A program made the position numbers and the translations under genes. The notes beneath the pieces are model-generated. The model saw nothing but the letters and a program-made list of their open reading frames with translations. It made no database searches and was not told where the DNA came from. Shown here piece after piece: positions 16,723-26,681 of a DNA stretch of 61,210 bases (positions within the stretch are counted from its first letter, which is position 1; each line of letters begins with the position of its first letter). Origin of the DNA: Virgibacillus senegalensis (GTDB taxonomy: Bacteria; Bacillota; Bacilli; Bacillales; Amphibacillaceae); assembly GCF_000821245.2 (NCBI RefSeq), contig NZ_LN611425.1:777529-838738 (forward strand), in the 5' to 3' direction.

Positions 16723-16823
16723 TCGTTTTCCTCCCTTGGCGATATATAGATATAGCATTTGATTATTTCCTTAATCTATCCTCGTATGTATCATTTCCCC
16801 TGTAATAGTTAGTTTAACGAAAA

Positions 16824-16852
16824 ACAAACCCGGTAACAAATACCAGGTTTGT
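16824..16852 (-). terminator. terminator after nupQ
   Basis: Stem ACAAACC / GGTTTGT with an inner CGGTA / TACC(A) helix, then TTTTTCG on the minus strand. It separates the nup operon from ymfF. Confidence 0.75.
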
Positions 16853-16864
16853 AAATTGCAAATT

Positions 16865-17824
16865 TTATCTGCTTCCTTTTATATATGGTACCCCATTTGC
16901 CTTTGGTGCTTCTGCCCTGCCGATGAATCCTGCGAGAGCCAAAATCGTCAATACGTAAGGAGCTATGAGCAGGTAAATTTGCGGTACGTCCTCTAGAAAA
17001 GGGATACTGGAGCTGATCACACTCAGACTTTGAGCAAAACCGAAAAACAATGCCGCTCCCATTGCTCCTAACGGATGCCATTTACCAAATATTACGGCGG
17101 CTAATGACATAAATCCCTGACCGACAATGGTGGACTGAGAGAAGTTCAAGGCAATGGTCAATGCGAACACGGATCCGCCCAATCCTCCCATAGCGCCTGA
17201 TATCAGAACAGCCACGTAGCGCATTGCATAGACGTTGATACCGTTCGTATCGGCTGCCATCGGATGTTCGCCGACTGAACGCAAACGCAAACCAAAAGGG
17301 GTTTTGTATAAAACATACCAACCGATTACTGCCAGTATAATCGCCAGATAGGATGTCAGATACATATCCTGAAAGAATAGCGGACCCAAGACCGGGATGT
17401 CTCCAAGAACTGGGATATCCCTAGTATAAAAAGGTTGAGAAACCATGTCCGTTTGTCCTTTGCCGTACCACTGCTTGGTAAGAAATACACCAAGTCCCAA
17501 AGCTAGAAAGTTAATTGCTACTCCGCTAACAACCTGATCAGCTCTGAAAGTGACTGAAGCAAGAGCATGGATAAGCGAAAAAACGGCCGAAACGACCATC
17601 GCCACCAAAATGGAAATCCATGGTGTCGCGGCACCTAGTACATCGGCAAAAGCAAGATTGAACACTACCCCTACAAAAGCCCCCATGACCATTAGACCTT
17701 CCAGTCCGATATTCACGACACCGGATCGCTCACTAAATACGCCGCCAAGAGCTGTGAAAATCAGTGGAGCAGAAAAGAACATTGCAGGAGGAATGATCGA
17801 TTGCAAAATATCTAAGATACCCAC
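16865..17824 (-). CDS. nupQ: nucleoside ABC transporter permease NupQ
   Basis: 319-residue inner-membrane permease of the BMP-dependent branch of the ribose-type ABC family, with about eight to nine hydrophobic helices and the FTALGGVFSERSGVVNIGLEG motif split across the N-terminus (GVFSERSGVVNIGLEG). It pairs with NupP to form the channel. The start is GTG at 17824 with GGAGGG upstream, immediately after the nupP stop. The C-terminus is cytoplasmic and basic. The family imports purine and pyrimidine nucleosides; exact specificity is not visible. Confidence 0.9.
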   Translation of the reverse strand: MGILDILQSIIPPAMFFSAPLIFTALGGVFSERSGVVNIGLEGLMVMGAFVGVVFNLAFADVLGAATPWISILVAMVVSAVFSLIHALASVTFRADQVVSGVAINFLALGLGVFLTKQWYGKGQTDMVSQPFYTRDIPVLGDIPVLGPLFFQDMYLTSYLAIILAVIGWYVLYKTPFGLRLRSVGEHPMAADTNGINVYAMRYVAVLISGAMGGLGGSVFALTIALNFSQSTIVGQGFMSLAAVIFGKWHPLGAMGAALFFGFAQSLSVISSSIPFLEDVPQIYLLIAPYVLTILALAGFIGRAEAPKANGVPYIKGSR

Positions 17825-18871
17825 TTATTTTCCCTCCTTCTTAAAACGAAGCAATACCCAACGAATGATATAACTTGATGCAACAAAAAAGATAATCAGG
17901 GCAATGACGATTTCAACCAGCTCTGAAGGAACATCTGCTGCCGTAGGCATGTTAAGCGCCCCGATTTTCAACGTTCCAAACAATAGTGCCGCTAAAACGA
18001 CACCGAAAGCGTGATTGCCTCCAAGAAGTGCAACCGCGATTCCATCAAAGCCAAGATTCGTAAAAGCGGAATGTGTTGGCATGTAACCGAAAGTTCCAAG
18101 ACCTTCCATGGCACCGCCCAGTCCTGCAAAGGCACCAGAAATAACCATGGCAAGGATGATGTTTTTCCCCACATTCATGCCGGCATATTCGGAAGCATGC
18201 TGATTGTATCCGACAGAACGTAGTTCAAAGCCTGCAGTAGTCTTTTCAAGTAAAAACCACATCACGACGGCCGCAGCCAGAGCAAGCAATATCCCGTAAT
18301 GGATACGTGAATAGCTTGTTATTTCCATCAGCCAATTGGATGCAAGGGAAGCGGTATCCTTGATAGGATCTGAAGTATCCTGCTTCTCACTAAGCACGGT
18401 CCGGATAAGCGCATTGGAAACATGAAGCGCAATATAGTTCATCATAATCGTAATGATTACTTCATGAACACCTAGCTTCGCTTTAAGCAATCCAGGAATA
18501 AATCCCCAAATTGCTCCGGCTAGAGCTGCTGCCAAAATTGCCAAAGGCAGATGGATGACCAATGGTGCATCAAAAGCCGCCCCTACCCAAACGGAAGCGA
18601 GCCAGCCGACGATTACTTGGCCTTCAGCACCAATATTGAACAACCCACTCCGAAAAGCGAATGCAACTGCAAGCCCCGTAAATATGTATGGAGTTACCTG
18701 ACGGATTGTCTCGCCGATGTAATAAACATCTCCAAAGGATCCATCCCATAAGGCTTGATAGCCAAAAAATGGGTTGTAACCGAAAGCAGCCATGATAATA
18801 GCGCCAGCCAGTAAGCCCAATAACACCGAAATGACAGGTACAAGAATATTGAACATACGGTTAGTAAACAC
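17825..18871 (-). CDS. nupP: nucleoside ABC transporter permease NupP
   Basis: 348-residue permease, first of the two membrane subunits. It has about nine to ten hydrophobic helices; the family motif AFAFRSGLFNIGAEGQ and the segment GFDGIAVALLGGNHAFG are typical of BMP-type permeases. The start GTG at 18871 overlaps the nupO stop (TAGTG), with AAGGTGG upstream, and nupQ follows directly, so all three transporter genes are translationally coupled. Confidence 0.9.
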   Translation of the reverse strand: MFTNRMFNILVPVISVLLGLLAGAIIMAAFGYNPFFGYQALWDGSFGDVYYIGETIRQVTPYIFTGLAVAFAFRSGLFNIGAEGQVIVGWLASVWVGAAFDAPLVIHLPLAILAAALAGAIWGFIPGLLKAKLGVHEVIITIMMNYIALHVSNALIRTVLSEKQDTSDPIKDTASLASNWLMEITSYSRIHYGILLALAAAVVMWFLLEKTTAGFELRSVGYNQHASEYAGMNVGKNIILAMVISGAFAGLGGAMEGLGTFGYMPTHSAFTNLGFDGIAVALLGGNHAFGVVLAALLFGTLKIGALNMPTAADVPSELVEIVIALIIFFVASSYIIRWVLLRFKKEGK

Positions 18872-20400
18872 TAGCGCCCACCTTCTTTCTCTACAGAACT
18901 TCCAGCCATAAGCAATCCTAATTTCTGTTCATTCGTTTCGGAAGGCTTTACGTTCGCCACAATCTTGCCGTCGAACATGACAGCAATCCGGTCACTGACA
19001 TTGAGAATTTCATCGAGTTCAAAGGATAACAGCAATACTGCCCGGCCTTTGTCACGTTCCTCAATCAATTTTTTATGAATGAATTCAATCGCACCGACAT
19101 CCAGCCCGCGAGTCGGCTGAGCAGCTATCAACAAATCCGGGGACCTGTCCACTTCACGCCCGATAATCGCTTTTTGCTGATTACCACCTGACAAGGAACG
19201 GGCTTTCGTGTACTCATTCGGTGTCCTTACATCATATTCTTCAATCAACCTTTTGGCGTGTGAATAGATGTTTTTATAGGACAATAGGCTTTTCTTGGCA
19301 AAAGGCTTCTTATAATAGGTTTGCAGGACCATGTTTTCACCAATTGGAAAATCGAGCACCAGTCCAAATTTATGCCGATCCTGTGGTATATGTGAAACAC
19401 CTGACTCTGTCACTTTTCTAGGCGGCAGATTGGTAATCGCTTTTCCATTCAGAAAGATAGAGCCTGCTTCGGCTTTGCGAAGCCCTGTAATCGCCTCGAT
19501 TAACTCTGATTGCCCATTTCCATCAACACCTGCGATACCGACAATTTCCCCTGCTCTCACATTCAAATCGAGCCCTTTTACCATTTCCACTTTGCGACTG
19601 TCCTGAACGTGTAAATCTTTTATGGAAAGAATGTGATCCTTAGGCGAGGCTTCCGTCTTCTCCGTCGTAAAACTAATTTCTCTTCCTACCATAAGAGATG
19701 CGAGCTCATCAGGGCTTGTTTCATTGACATTGACCGTACCGATACCCTGTCCTTTCCGGACGACGGTACATCTATCGCATACTTCCATGATTTCCTTTAA
19801 TTTATGTGTAATCAGAATGATTGATTTCCCTTCCTTGATCAAAGATTTCATGATTTCAATCAATTCTTTGATTTCTTGTGGCGTAAGAACAGCAGTAGGC
19901 TCGTCTAATATCAGTACCTCGGCTCCTCGATATAACGTTTTCAGAATTTCAACACGTTGTTGCATTCCGACGGAAATGTCTTTTATCCTGGCCCTGGGAT
20001 CTACCTTCAAACCATATTTATCCGAAAGCTCTGCCACTTCCTGTTCCGCTTTCTTTAAATCGATCCTGCCACCTTTTTTCGGCTCACTGCCAAGAATAAT
20101 ATTTTGAGTTACGGTAAACGTATCAACAAGCATAAAGTGCTGGTGTACCATTCCGATTCCCAAACTGTTCGCTACGTTTGGATCTGTTATTTTGACAGTT
20201 TTGCCGTTTACGCGGATTTCTCCCTTCTCGGGCTGGTACAAACCGAACAAAACGTTCATCAGCGTTGATTTTCCTGCTCCGTTTTCCCCCAGCAAGGCAT
20301 GGATTTCCCCTTCCTGAACCTGAATCGTAATATTATCATTTGCAACAATTCCAGGAAACTCCTTGCGTATGTTAAGCATTTCTACAACATAATTCTCCAA
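18871..20400 (-). CDS. nupO: nucleoside ABC transporter ATP-binding protein NupO
   Basis: 509-residue double ATPase: two ABC domains in one chain. The first has Walker A GENGAGKS and the second a degenerate GVDGNGQS with signature LSGGNQQK, the usual asymmetry in ribose/nucleoside-type importers. The start is TTG at 20400, eight bases after AGGGAGTG; it gives LENYVVEMLNIRK, which matches the B. subtilis N-terminus, whereas ATG at 20421 has no ribosome-binding site. An intrinsic terminator lies between it and nupN. Confidence 0.92.
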   Translation of the reverse strand: MENYVVEMLNIRKEFPGIVANDNITIQVQEGEIHALLGENGAGKSTLMNVLFGLYQPEKGEIRVNGKTVKITDPNVANSLGIGMVHQHFMLVDTFTVTQNIILGSEPKKGGRIDLKKAEQEVAELSDKYGLKVDPRARIKDISVGMQQRVEILKTLYRGAEVLILDEPTAVLTPQEIKELIEIMKSLIKEGKSIILITHKLKEIMEVCDRCTVVRKGQGIGTVNVNETSPDELASLMVGREISFTTEKTEASPKDHILSIKDLHVQDSRKVEMVKGLDLNVRAGEIVGIAGVDGNGQSELIEAITGLRKAEAGSIFLNGKAITNLPPRKVTESGVSHIPQDRHKFGLVLDFPIGENMVLQTYYKKPFAKKSLLSYKNIYSHAKRLIEEYDVRTPNEYTKARSLSGGNQQKAIIGREVDRSPDLLIAAQPTRGLDVGAIEFIHKKLIEERDKGRAVLLLSFELDEILNVSDRIAVMFDGKIVANVKPSETNEQKLGLLMAGSSVEKEGGR

Positions 20401-20453
20401 GTGTATTTCACTCCCTAACATGCGGTCGAGTTCAACCTTTCTGTTTTCAGAAG

Positions 20454-20481
20454 AAAAAGGCTAGATATTTCTAGCCTTTTT
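20454..20481 (-). terminator. terminator between nupN and nupO
   Basis: Eleven-base-pair perfect stem AAAAAGGCTAG / CTAGCCTTTTT with a 6-nt loop, followed by TTTTTC on the minus strand. It lies inside the operon, just after the lipoprotein gene. Confidence 0.85.
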
Positions 20482-20501
20482 CTATCCACTTTCCTGCCTT
20501 T

Positions 20502-21614
20502 TTACAGAGATTCCAAATAGGTTTCTAAATCTTCTTCTGTACTTGGAACTTCCACTTCACCATCAATAATTTTTTGTTTCCAATTGTCAATTTCCCCGAT
20601 CATTTCTTCCGTCATTGCTTCTTCATTCGACTTCGCAACAGATACACCATCATCCTCCAAGCCGAACTCAAGAATTTCTCCGCCAGGGAAATCGCCGTTC
20701 ATAGCCTGACCAGCTACTTCCTGTACGGCTATATCCACACGTTTTACCATAGAGGTTAGGGTGACATTGTCATCCCCGATTGCTCCTTCTTCATGTTGGT
20801 CACGGTCTACTCCGATTACCCAAACGTTTTTGGAAGGATCGTTTTTCTTAATGTCTTTGGCTTGAGCAAATACTCCATTCCCTGTAGCTCCGGAAGAATG
20901 GTAAATCACGTCCACTCCACTGTTATACATATTGGAAGCTATGACTTTTCCTTTATCAGGAGCACCAAATGATTCCGCATATTGGACGTCTACTTCAATA
21001 TCTGGATTGACAGCGGCGACGCCGGCCCGGAAGCCTGATTCAAATTTCTTGATCAATTCACTGTTTTCACCGCCGACAAAACCTACTTTATCCGATTCTG
21101 TCTTCATGGCTGCAGCCACTCCGACTAAGAAAGAACCTTGATGTTCCTTAAACGTAATGTTTGCAATGTTATCGGCTTCCGCGACAGCATCCACCAATGC
21201 AAATTGTTTATCTGGATTCTGCTCGGCAACTGTATTCAAAGCATCAGTCAGTTTAAAACCAATACCAAAAATCAAATCATAGTCTGCTCTTACTAAACCG
21301 TTCAAGTTCGGCATAAAGTCTGCATCACTTTCAGACTGGGCATAATCGTACCCTTCGCCTTCCTCTAGTCCGTTTTCATCACCAAAAGCCTTGAGACCTT
21401 CCCATGCGGATTGGTTAAACGATTTATCATCAACCCCGCCAACATCCGTGACCATAGCAACTTTAAAGTCAGAAGATTCTCCACCCTCCTGGCTTTCCCC
21501 AGAATCAGAAGATTCTCCACCGCTTTCTTCGGAAGAGCCGCCGCATGCGCTTAGGACAATTCCAGCTGTAAATAGCAAAGCAATCAATAATAGCAAACGA
21601 TTTGTTTTCAACAT
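20502..21614 (-). CDS. nupN: BMP-family nucleoside-binding lipoprotein NupN
   Basis: 370-residue substrate-binding lipoprotein. The N-terminus is a lipoprotein signal (basic start, hydrophobic core, lipobox LSAC, Cys about residue 23), followed by a Ser/Gly/Glu-rich linker and the BMP/Med-type domain (MVTDVGGVDDKSFNQSAWEG). It delivers nucleosides to NupOPQ on the outer face of the membrane. The start is ATG at 21614 with GGGGGT upstream. The downstream terminator probably keeps NupN more abundant than the transporter core. Confidence 0.92.
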   Translation of the reverse strand: MLKTNRLLLLIALLFTAGIVLSACGGSSEESGGESSDSGESQEGGESSDFKVAMVTDVGGVDDKSFNQSAWEGLKAFGDENGLEEGEGYDYAQSESDADFMPNLNGLVRADYDLIFGIGFKLTDALNTVAEQNPDKQFALVDAVAEADNIANITFKEHQGSFLVGVAAAMKTESDKVGFVGGENSELIKKFESGFRAGVAAVNPDIEVDVQYAESFGAPDKGKVIASNMYNSGVDVIYHSSGATGNGVFAQAKDIKKNDPSKNVWVIGVDRDQHEEGAIGDDNVTLTSMVKRVDIAVQEVAGQAMNGDFPGGEILEFGLEDDGVSVAKSNEEAMTEEMIGEIDNWKQKIIDGEVEVPSTEEDLETYLESL

Positions 21615-21710
21615 TCCTACCCCCATCATGTTAGTTTTTATCTAGTATTGCATAAACTCACCTGCTAAACAGTGCCGGCACATCACCCCCCTAAGTGGCT
21701 TCCCCTATAA

Positions 21711-22436
21711 TTAAAAGCGCTTTCTAATCACATAGAAACTGAATACGTCTGCCCTGAAATAGTTACAAGAGTACAACACAGGTTCATCTGTTTCTGTATA
21801 ATGCATCTGCTTCAAAAGCAGCATTGGCTGATCGGGCTGGCAGCCAAGAACAGGAGATATCACCTCATGATAACCTACAGGTTCAATATGGGTTACCGTA
21901 TAACTGACATGTTTGCTGCCATAGTCTTCCAACACTTGAAAAATGGAATCTTGATTATGTATTTTTTCTATAGGAATCAAGTGTTCTAAAATACTATCGA
22001 TACAGTATACGACAGGTTCACCATCGGCAGTCCGGACCCGTTCGATTTTAGCCAACGTTTCAATTTCGATCGGTGAAAATCTGTTTTTATCTTCTTCAGA
22101 AGCCTCCACCAATTCGGTCGATAGGTACTGGGTCCCCGGCGTTTTTCCGGATGAGGCAATCATTTCAGTCACACTTGTTAAATGCTCGATGCCTGCTGAG
22201 AAAACAGGTTTTGGGTTTACGAAAGTACCTACACCATGGCGTCTGGTCACGATGTTTTCTTCCTCCAACAGACGGAGCGCTTCTCTTAACGTCGCTCTGG
22301 AAACCCCGAGACGCTTAGACAACTCAAATTCGGAAGGTAATTTTTCTTTCTCCTTATACCTTCCATTCTCTATGTCCTGTTTCAATTGATCGATTACTTG
22401 AAGGTATAAATGGCGAGAATCTGCTTTAATGGTCAT
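21711..22436 (-). CDS. ymfC: GntR/HutC-family transcriptional regulator with UTRA domain
   Basis: 241 residues: an N-terminal winged HTH of GntR type (about 5-70, [41 protein letters not shown] in shorter runs: [16 protein letters not shown] and RHGVGTFV) and a C-terminal UTRA ligand-binding domain (about 90-235). Its place directly before nupN suggests it controls nucleoside uptake, but this is inference from neighbourhood. The symbol follows the B. subtilis gene upstream of ymfF. The start ATG follows GGAGGG by about 8 nt. Operator-like repeats lie in its leader. Confidence 0.85.
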   Translation of the reverse strand: MTIKADSRHLYLQVIDQLKQDIENGRYKEKEKLPSEFELSKRLGVSRATLREALRLLEEENIVTRRHGVGTFVNPKPVFSAGIEHLTSVTEMIASSGKTPGTQYLSTELVEASEEDKNRFSPIEIETLAKIERVRTADGEPVVYCIDSILEHLIPIEKIHNQDSIFQVLEDYGSKHVSYTVTHIEPVGYHEVISPVLGCQPDQPMLLLKQMHYTETDEPVLYSCNYFRADVFSFYVIRKRF

Positions 22437-22516
22437 AATCGTACCCTCCGGTGATAGTTCCTATTTTTATGCAGGAAACATCTAGGTAAATAGTAATAAC
22501 GATAATGATAGAAAAA

Positions 22517-22556
22517 ATCCTATATTAATAGGATGTCAGAGAACTGACCTCTGACA
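22517..22556 (-). promoter_or_regulatory. operator-like inverted repeats upstream of ymfC
   Basis: Inverted repeat TGTCAGAG-7-CTCTGACA (22534-22556) with a nested GTCAG-4-CTGAC. It abuts a second dyad ATCCTAT-4-ATAGGAT (22517-22534). They lie 81-120 nt before the regulator gene, a position suited to autoregulation. The binding protein is not known. Confidence 0.45.
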
Positions 22557-22848
22557 AGTCATTCTTTGTTCGAAATAAATATAACACTTTTGATCTAGTA
22601 AATAAACAGGAATTGGACAAAAAACGACAGAATTTTTTAGTTTTATATCAATTTTGGTAACCATACTAATTTTCTTGCAATTAATTCTTGGATTTATGCC
22701 CAATTGCGTCTCTATAATTAGTTCTCCATGAAATGTGCTCGTGTAATTTTTGGCACACTTTACGAACTACTATCACCAAAAGGGATACTATTACCTTCAC
22801 TATAGAGCCATATAAGGTTTCGAAATGTAAAGACCTAAAACATAAGAA
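22557..22848. other. intergenic region between spoIIIE and ymfC
   Basis: AT-rich stretch with no gene. It should carry the ymfC promoter; TTGTCC near 22613-22618 on the minus strand is a possible -35 but no convincing -10 pairs with it. Confidence 0.4.
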
Positions 22849-22880
22849 AATCTCCCCCTTCTCTTCGCAAGGGGGAGATT
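22849..22880 (-). terminator. spoIIIE terminator
   Basis: Perfect 12-bp stem AATCTCCCCCTT / AAGGGGGAGATT with an 8-nt loop, then TTTTC on the minus strand, 12 nt after the spoIIIE stop. Confidence 0.9.
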
Positions 22881-22891
22881 AAAAAAGAGTT

Positions 22892-25204
22892 CTATGAAGT
22901 TTTTTCTTCCTCTTGTTGTGAAATTAACACGGTTCTTGGTTTGCTTCCCTCATACGGTCCGACAATTCCTCTAGCTTCCATTGCATCAATCAACCGTGCC
23001 GCTCTAGTATAACCAATACGGAATCGTCGCTGAAGCATCGAAACACTCGCACTTTGCATCTCTAAAATCATTTGAACAGCATCATCGAATAATTCATCAT
23101 CTACTTCTTCATTAACTTCTGCTTCCTCATCCGGTATCATTTCTTCCTGATATTGCGCTTTTTGCTGATCTATACAATGATCCACAATCCGCTCCACTTC
23201 TTCATCTGAAAGAAAAGCACCCTGGATTCGGGTAGATTTGGATGCTCCTACTGGAATGAACAGCATATCGCCGCGCCCTAGCAATTTCTCCGCTCCACCG
23301 GAGTCCAGGATTGTCCGTGAATCAGTTGCAGAAGATACACTAAAAGCAATCCTTGAAGGTATATTGGCTTTTATTACTCCTGTAATAACGTCTACAGAAG
23401 GACGCTGTGTCGCAATAATTAAATGAATACCGGCAGCGCGGGCCATTTGTGCCAAACGGGTTATAGCGTCTTCTACGTCGTTGGATGCAACCATCATTAG
23501 ATCTGCAAGCTCGTCCACCAGCACCACAATATAAGGTAAAAGTGGCTGGTTGTCGCCATCCGATTGATTATGTTTCTTGATAAATTCGTTATATCCTTCG
23601 ATATTTCTTGTTCCAGTATCGGAAAATAATTCGTATCGGCGTTCCATCTCGGAAACGACTTTTTTTAAGGCGCGTGAAGCTTTTTTAGGATCTGTAACTA
23701 CCGGCGACAACAAGTGAGGGATCCCGTTATAAACATTCAGCTCAACTTTTTTCGGATCAATCATCATCATTTTTACTTCATGCGGTTTGGCACGCATGAG
23801 TATACTCGTGATAATACCATTGATACAAACACTTTTCCCGCTTCCAGTTGCGCCTGCCACAAGCAAGTGGGGCATCTTGTTCAGCTCGCCCATGACTGCA
23901 TCTCCCGAGATATCCCTTCCAAGTACGAACGAGAGCTTAGACCCCTGTTGTGCCTGCTTTGTTTCCAATACCTCACGAAGGGAAACCGTGGCAACTTCAC
24001 TATTTGGAACTTCTATTCCAACAGCAGACTTACCAGGGATCGGTGCTTCGATACGGATATCTTTAGCCGCTAAAGCTAACGCCAGATCATCATGAAGATT
24101 GACAATCTTACTAACTTTCACCCCGACATCAGGATATACTTCATATTTTGTCACAGCAGGTCCTACATGTACTTTCGTGACTTTTGCTTTGACACCGAAG
24201 CTTTGGAACGTTTTCTCTAGTTTTCTAACCACTGCCTGAATCTGAGACCTTTCCTGCTGTTGGGTATTATGTTCAGGTTCAGCCAACAACGACATGGACG
24301 GCAGTTTGTAATCAAAGTTTTCCGCTTCTGTCATTGGGAGGGATTCAGCTATTTCTCCTTCATCTACTTCATTTGCTTGTGCAGAGGATTCCTTCTCCGT
24401 TTCCGATTGATTAGCTGCTTCTGCCGACTGTATATCAGCCGAATAAGCAATATCGGTAAAATCCTGGATTACCGGTTCCTCTACAGAGGACTCTTTGGCA
24501 TCTTCCAATGAATTGTCGGCAACATCTTCTGAAGGAGCAGACTGTTTCTTCTTCTTTGGAACAGACTGCTTTTTTTGATGCAGCTTTTTCATTTGCTTCC
24601 ACTGACTGTTGAAGAAATCGGCTGTACCCTGCCACGCTTTATCGAGTATCTCACCGATTGAAAGCTCCGTAAGAAAAAGAACGCCTATCACCATACCGAA
24701 CACTGCTACTATTTTAGCTCCTGCCGCTGAGAATAAGAAATAACCAAAAGCAAACAATAAAGCACCGACCATACCGCCTCCCAAATTGGCAGATGGTACA
24801 TCTCCCCCTATATACGAAAGAATGTTATCCCATGTCGTCACAATGATCGATGTATTCAACGATTCCTGTAATAGTGATTCAAAGGTTTGTATATGCGTGA
24901 TCAATAGAACACTGGAAAAAATGATATATAACCCTATCATTCGCTTATGAAGCAAATAAGGCACTCTTCGTTTAATAATCATCAGGATTCCGGTTACCAT
25001 TAAAAATAGGGAAGCTGCGAAATACCAGATTCCAAAGAAAAACCGAAAGATGTTTTCCAGGCCTGCCGGTATCGCTCCGTCGCTAATAGCGCTCGCGCCG
25101 CTGCCCAAAACGGCCAAGAACACGAACAAAATTCCAATTAGCTCTAATTTAACTTGTGTTTTTAATTGTGCTTTCTTTTTTTTGTTTTTTTTCTTTTTTG
25201 CCAT
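22892..25204 (-). CDS. spoIIIE: DNA translocase SpoIIIE/FtsK
   Basis: 770 residues. Four transmembrane helices at the N-terminus (about 18-165), a charged low-complexity linker (about 205-320), the RecA-like motor with Walker A GATGSGKS and Walker [11 protein letters not shown], and a C-terminal winged-helix gamma domain (from about 705) that reads DNA polarity. It pumps the chromosome into the forespore at the asymmetric septum. The start is ATG at 25204 with AGAGGTG upstream; GTG at 25213 lies inside that ribosome-binding site. The N-terminus is exceptionally lysine-rich ([13 protein letters not shown]). Confidence 0.97.
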   Translation of the reverse strand: MAKKKKNKKKKAQLKTQVKLELIGILFVFLAVLGSGASAISDGAIPAGLENIFRFFFGIWYFAASLFLMVTGILMIIKRRVPYLLHKRMIGLYIIFSSVLLITHIQTFESLLQESLNTSIIVTTWDNILSYIGGDVPSANLGGGMVGALLFAFGYFLFSAAGAKIVAVFGMVIGVLFLTELSIGEILDKAWQGTADFFNSQWKQMKKLHQKKQSVPKKKKQSAPSEDVADNSLEDAKESSVEEPVIQDFTDIAYSADIQSAEAANQSETEKESSAQANEVDEGEIAESLPMTEAENFDYKLPSMSLLAEPEHNTQQQERSQIQAVVRKLEKTFQSFGVKAKVTKVHVGPAVTKYEVYPDVGVKVSKIVNLHDDLALALAAKDIRIEAPIPGKSAVGIEVPNSEVATVSLREVLETKQAQQGSKLSFVLGRDISGDAVMGELNKMPHLLVAGATGSGKSVCINGIITSILMRAKPHEVKMMMIDPKKVELNVYNGIPHLLSPVVTDPKKASRALKKVVSEMERRYELFSDTGTRNIEGYNEFIKKHNQSDGDNQPLLPYIVVLVDELADLMMVASNDVEDAITRLAQMARAAGIHLIIATQRPSVDVITGVIKANIPSRIAFSVSSATDSRTILDSGGAEKLLGRGDMLFIPVGASKSTRIQGAFLSDEEVERIVDHCIDQQKAQYQEEMIPDEEAEVNEEVDDELFDDAVQMILEMQSASVSMLQRRFRIGYTRAARLIDAMEARGIVGPYEGSKPRTVLISQQEEEKTS

Positions 25205-25252
25205 TTGATTCACCTCTGTACTCCTAAATAACCGTCAGTCGCCCTATGTAGT

Positions 25253-25281
25253 TAAACCCTTGCCATTCGATGACAAGGGTT
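25253..25281 (-). terminator. terminator after ylzJ (stem family A)
   Basis: Stem AACCCTTGTCA / TGGCAAGGGTT on the minus strand with a short loop and a weak TTTAAC tail. It shares its CCCTTGTCA core with hairpins at 38411, 43577 and 48306. Confidence 0.65.
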
Positions 25282-25363
25282 GATAATTATTGGCAAGATT
25301 ACCCACTGGCCTCTACTGTTATTATAGCACAGAGTATGCGCAATGAAATCGATAGAAATGTTT

Positions 25364-25576
25364 TTAATGATGGGAAATAATCGCTCCCGGGGCATATGTT
25401 TCATTAAGGTAGTCTTGAGGGTTTGTCGAAATCAATTGCAGAACCCTGAAAGACCCATCCTTATTTCGCTCTGCGTGTACAGTTCTTCCATTTATCGTAA
25501 GGAATTGCCGGTTGGCATATGCCTCTTGATCGATTCCGAATATGTCAGCTTCAGACAACGGAGTGTATAAAATCAT
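25364..25576 (-). CDS. ylzJ: YlzJ-like small protein
   Basis: 70-residue protein conserved downstream of tepA in Bacillaceae ([14 protein letters not shown] at the start). The function is unknown; no signal peptide, membrane helix or metal motif is visible. Its ATG overlaps the tepA stop by four bases (ATGA), implying coupled translation with TepA. Confidence 0.88.
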   Translation of the reverse strand: MILYTPLSEADIFGIDQEAYANRQFLTINGRTVHAERNKDGSFRVLQLISTNPQDYLNETYAPGAIISHH

Positions 25577-26295
25577 TGCAGGATCTCTCCCGACTGTTTT
25601 TTCTCTTCTATCAACTCATTCAGCTTTTTCATGGCTTCCATGACACCACCTACCCCATCAATCAATCCGAAATCCACTGCATCGGCTCCAACAACGTTTG
25701 TCCCGATATCCCTGGTTAGATTTCCTTTTGCAAACATCAGATCCTTAAATTTCTCCTCATCGATTTCTGAATGTTGTTTGACAAAATTGATAACCCGCTC
25801 CTGCATTTTATCCAGGTACTCAAAGGTCTGAGGTACACCGATTACCAATCCTGTCAATCGGATCGGGTGGATGGTCATGGTTGCCGTGGGGACGATAAAA
25901 GAATAATCGGTCGAAACCGCTATCGGAACTCCGATGGAATGTCCGCCTCCCAGTACGATTGAAACAGTCGGTTTAGATAGAGAAGCGATCATCTCCGATA
26001 ATGCCAAACCGGCTTCTACGTCTCCGCCTACAGTATTCAACAATACCATCAAGCCTTCAATTTTCGGATTTTGCTCGATGGCGACAATTTGCGGAATCAA
26101 ATGTTCATACTTCGTTGTCTTATTTTGGGGAGGCAGCTGAACATGGCCTTCAATCTGACCGATGATTGGCAATACATGAATATTCGAATCAGGTGCCTGT
26201 GGTACTGTAGACTGACCCAGCTGCTGGATTTTTTGCACAAGTGATGATTGGTTATTCTGATCCTGATTATTTTGTTTGGATGTATCTTTTCCCAT
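25573..26295 (-). CDS. tepA: ClpP-like serine protease TepA (YmfB)
   Basis: 240 residues with the ClpP/crotonase fold: [13 protein letters not shown] (oxyanion region) and [13 protein letters not shown], in which Ser of GHSIG takes the nucleophile position. In B. subtilis TepA was linked to protein translocation and to degradation of small acid-soluble spore proteins. The N-terminus is Gln/Asn-rich and poorly conserved. The start ATG follows GGAG by 12 nt. RNase J2 normally precedes this gene but is absent here. Confidence 0.88.
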   Translation of the reverse strand: MGKDTSKQNNQDQNNQSSLVQKIQQLGQSTVPQAPDSNIHVLPIIGQIEGHVQLPPQNKTTKYEHLIPQIVAIEQNPKIEGLMVLLNTVGGDVEAGLALSEMIASLSKPTVSIVLGGGHSIGVPIAVSTDYSFIVPTATMTIHPIRLTGLVIGVPQTFEYLDKMQERVINFVKQHSEIDEEKFKDLMFAKGNLTRDIGTNVVGADAVDFGLIDGVGGVMEAMKKLNELIEEKKQSGEILQ

Positions 26296-26602
26296 TATTA
26301 ACCTACGCTCCTTTTCAAAGGCATGTACCTAGTATGTAACAGTGCCACTACTTACATACACACCGATGAAGGGAAGAAATTACCCACGGGCTATCGAAAA
26401 TACAACATGACTTACGATTTATCTTTGAGCAGCCTTGCTGTCAGGAAGGAAGCCTTGGTGAAAATCCCGCAAGTAAACTTTTTTGGCTTACTGAGGAAGG
26501 TGAAGTCTTAGAAAGCGTAGTATCTTGCCGGAGTGATTCAAAGCACGAATCAAACAACAGCATAAAAAGAGGTCTATCTAAGGATAAGGAATAACAATAA
26601 AA
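26296..26602. other. intergenic gap at the usual RNase J2 locus
   Basis: No protein gene recognised on either strand; a 62-codon plus-strand frame (26323-26511) has no known relative or clear ribosome-binding site. The region is more G/C-balanced and structured than other gaps, with a repeated AGCCTTG, and ends in a hairpin with T-runs on both sides. It could hold an unrecognised RNA or a relic. Confidence 0.4.
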
Positions 26603-26640
26603 AACAAACGAATTCGATTGTCAAAAGAATTCGTTCGTTT
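26603..26640 (-). terminator. dapA terminator (bidirectional)
   Basis: Thirteen-base-pair stem around GAATTC with one G-U pair, flanked by TTTTTT-type runs on both strands, so it can end dapA and any plus-strand transcript. Confidence 0.85.
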
Positions 26641-26681
26641 TTTTGGTAGTCATACTTTTGTCCTGACCTCTTAAAGGAAAA

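Noticed and set aside
22892-25204. FtsK rather than SpoIIIE
   Set aside because: Size, four N-terminal helices and position beside tepA-ylzJ match the B. subtilis spoIIIE locus, although SftA/FtsK share the motor domain.
26441-26470. Plus-strand TCAGGAAGGAAGC and GGTGAAAATCCCGC, resembling SRP RNA domain IV and a cobalamin riboswitch
   Set aside because: The SRP tetraloop stem does not form (TCA/GGA mismatch), and the cobalamin-like pieces are incomplete and out of order; no cobalamin or transport gene lies downstream on that strand.
26323-26511. 62-codon plus-strand frame in the dapA-tepA gap
   Set aside because: No ribosome-binding site, no recognisable family and no plus-strand neighbours; better treated as unassigned.
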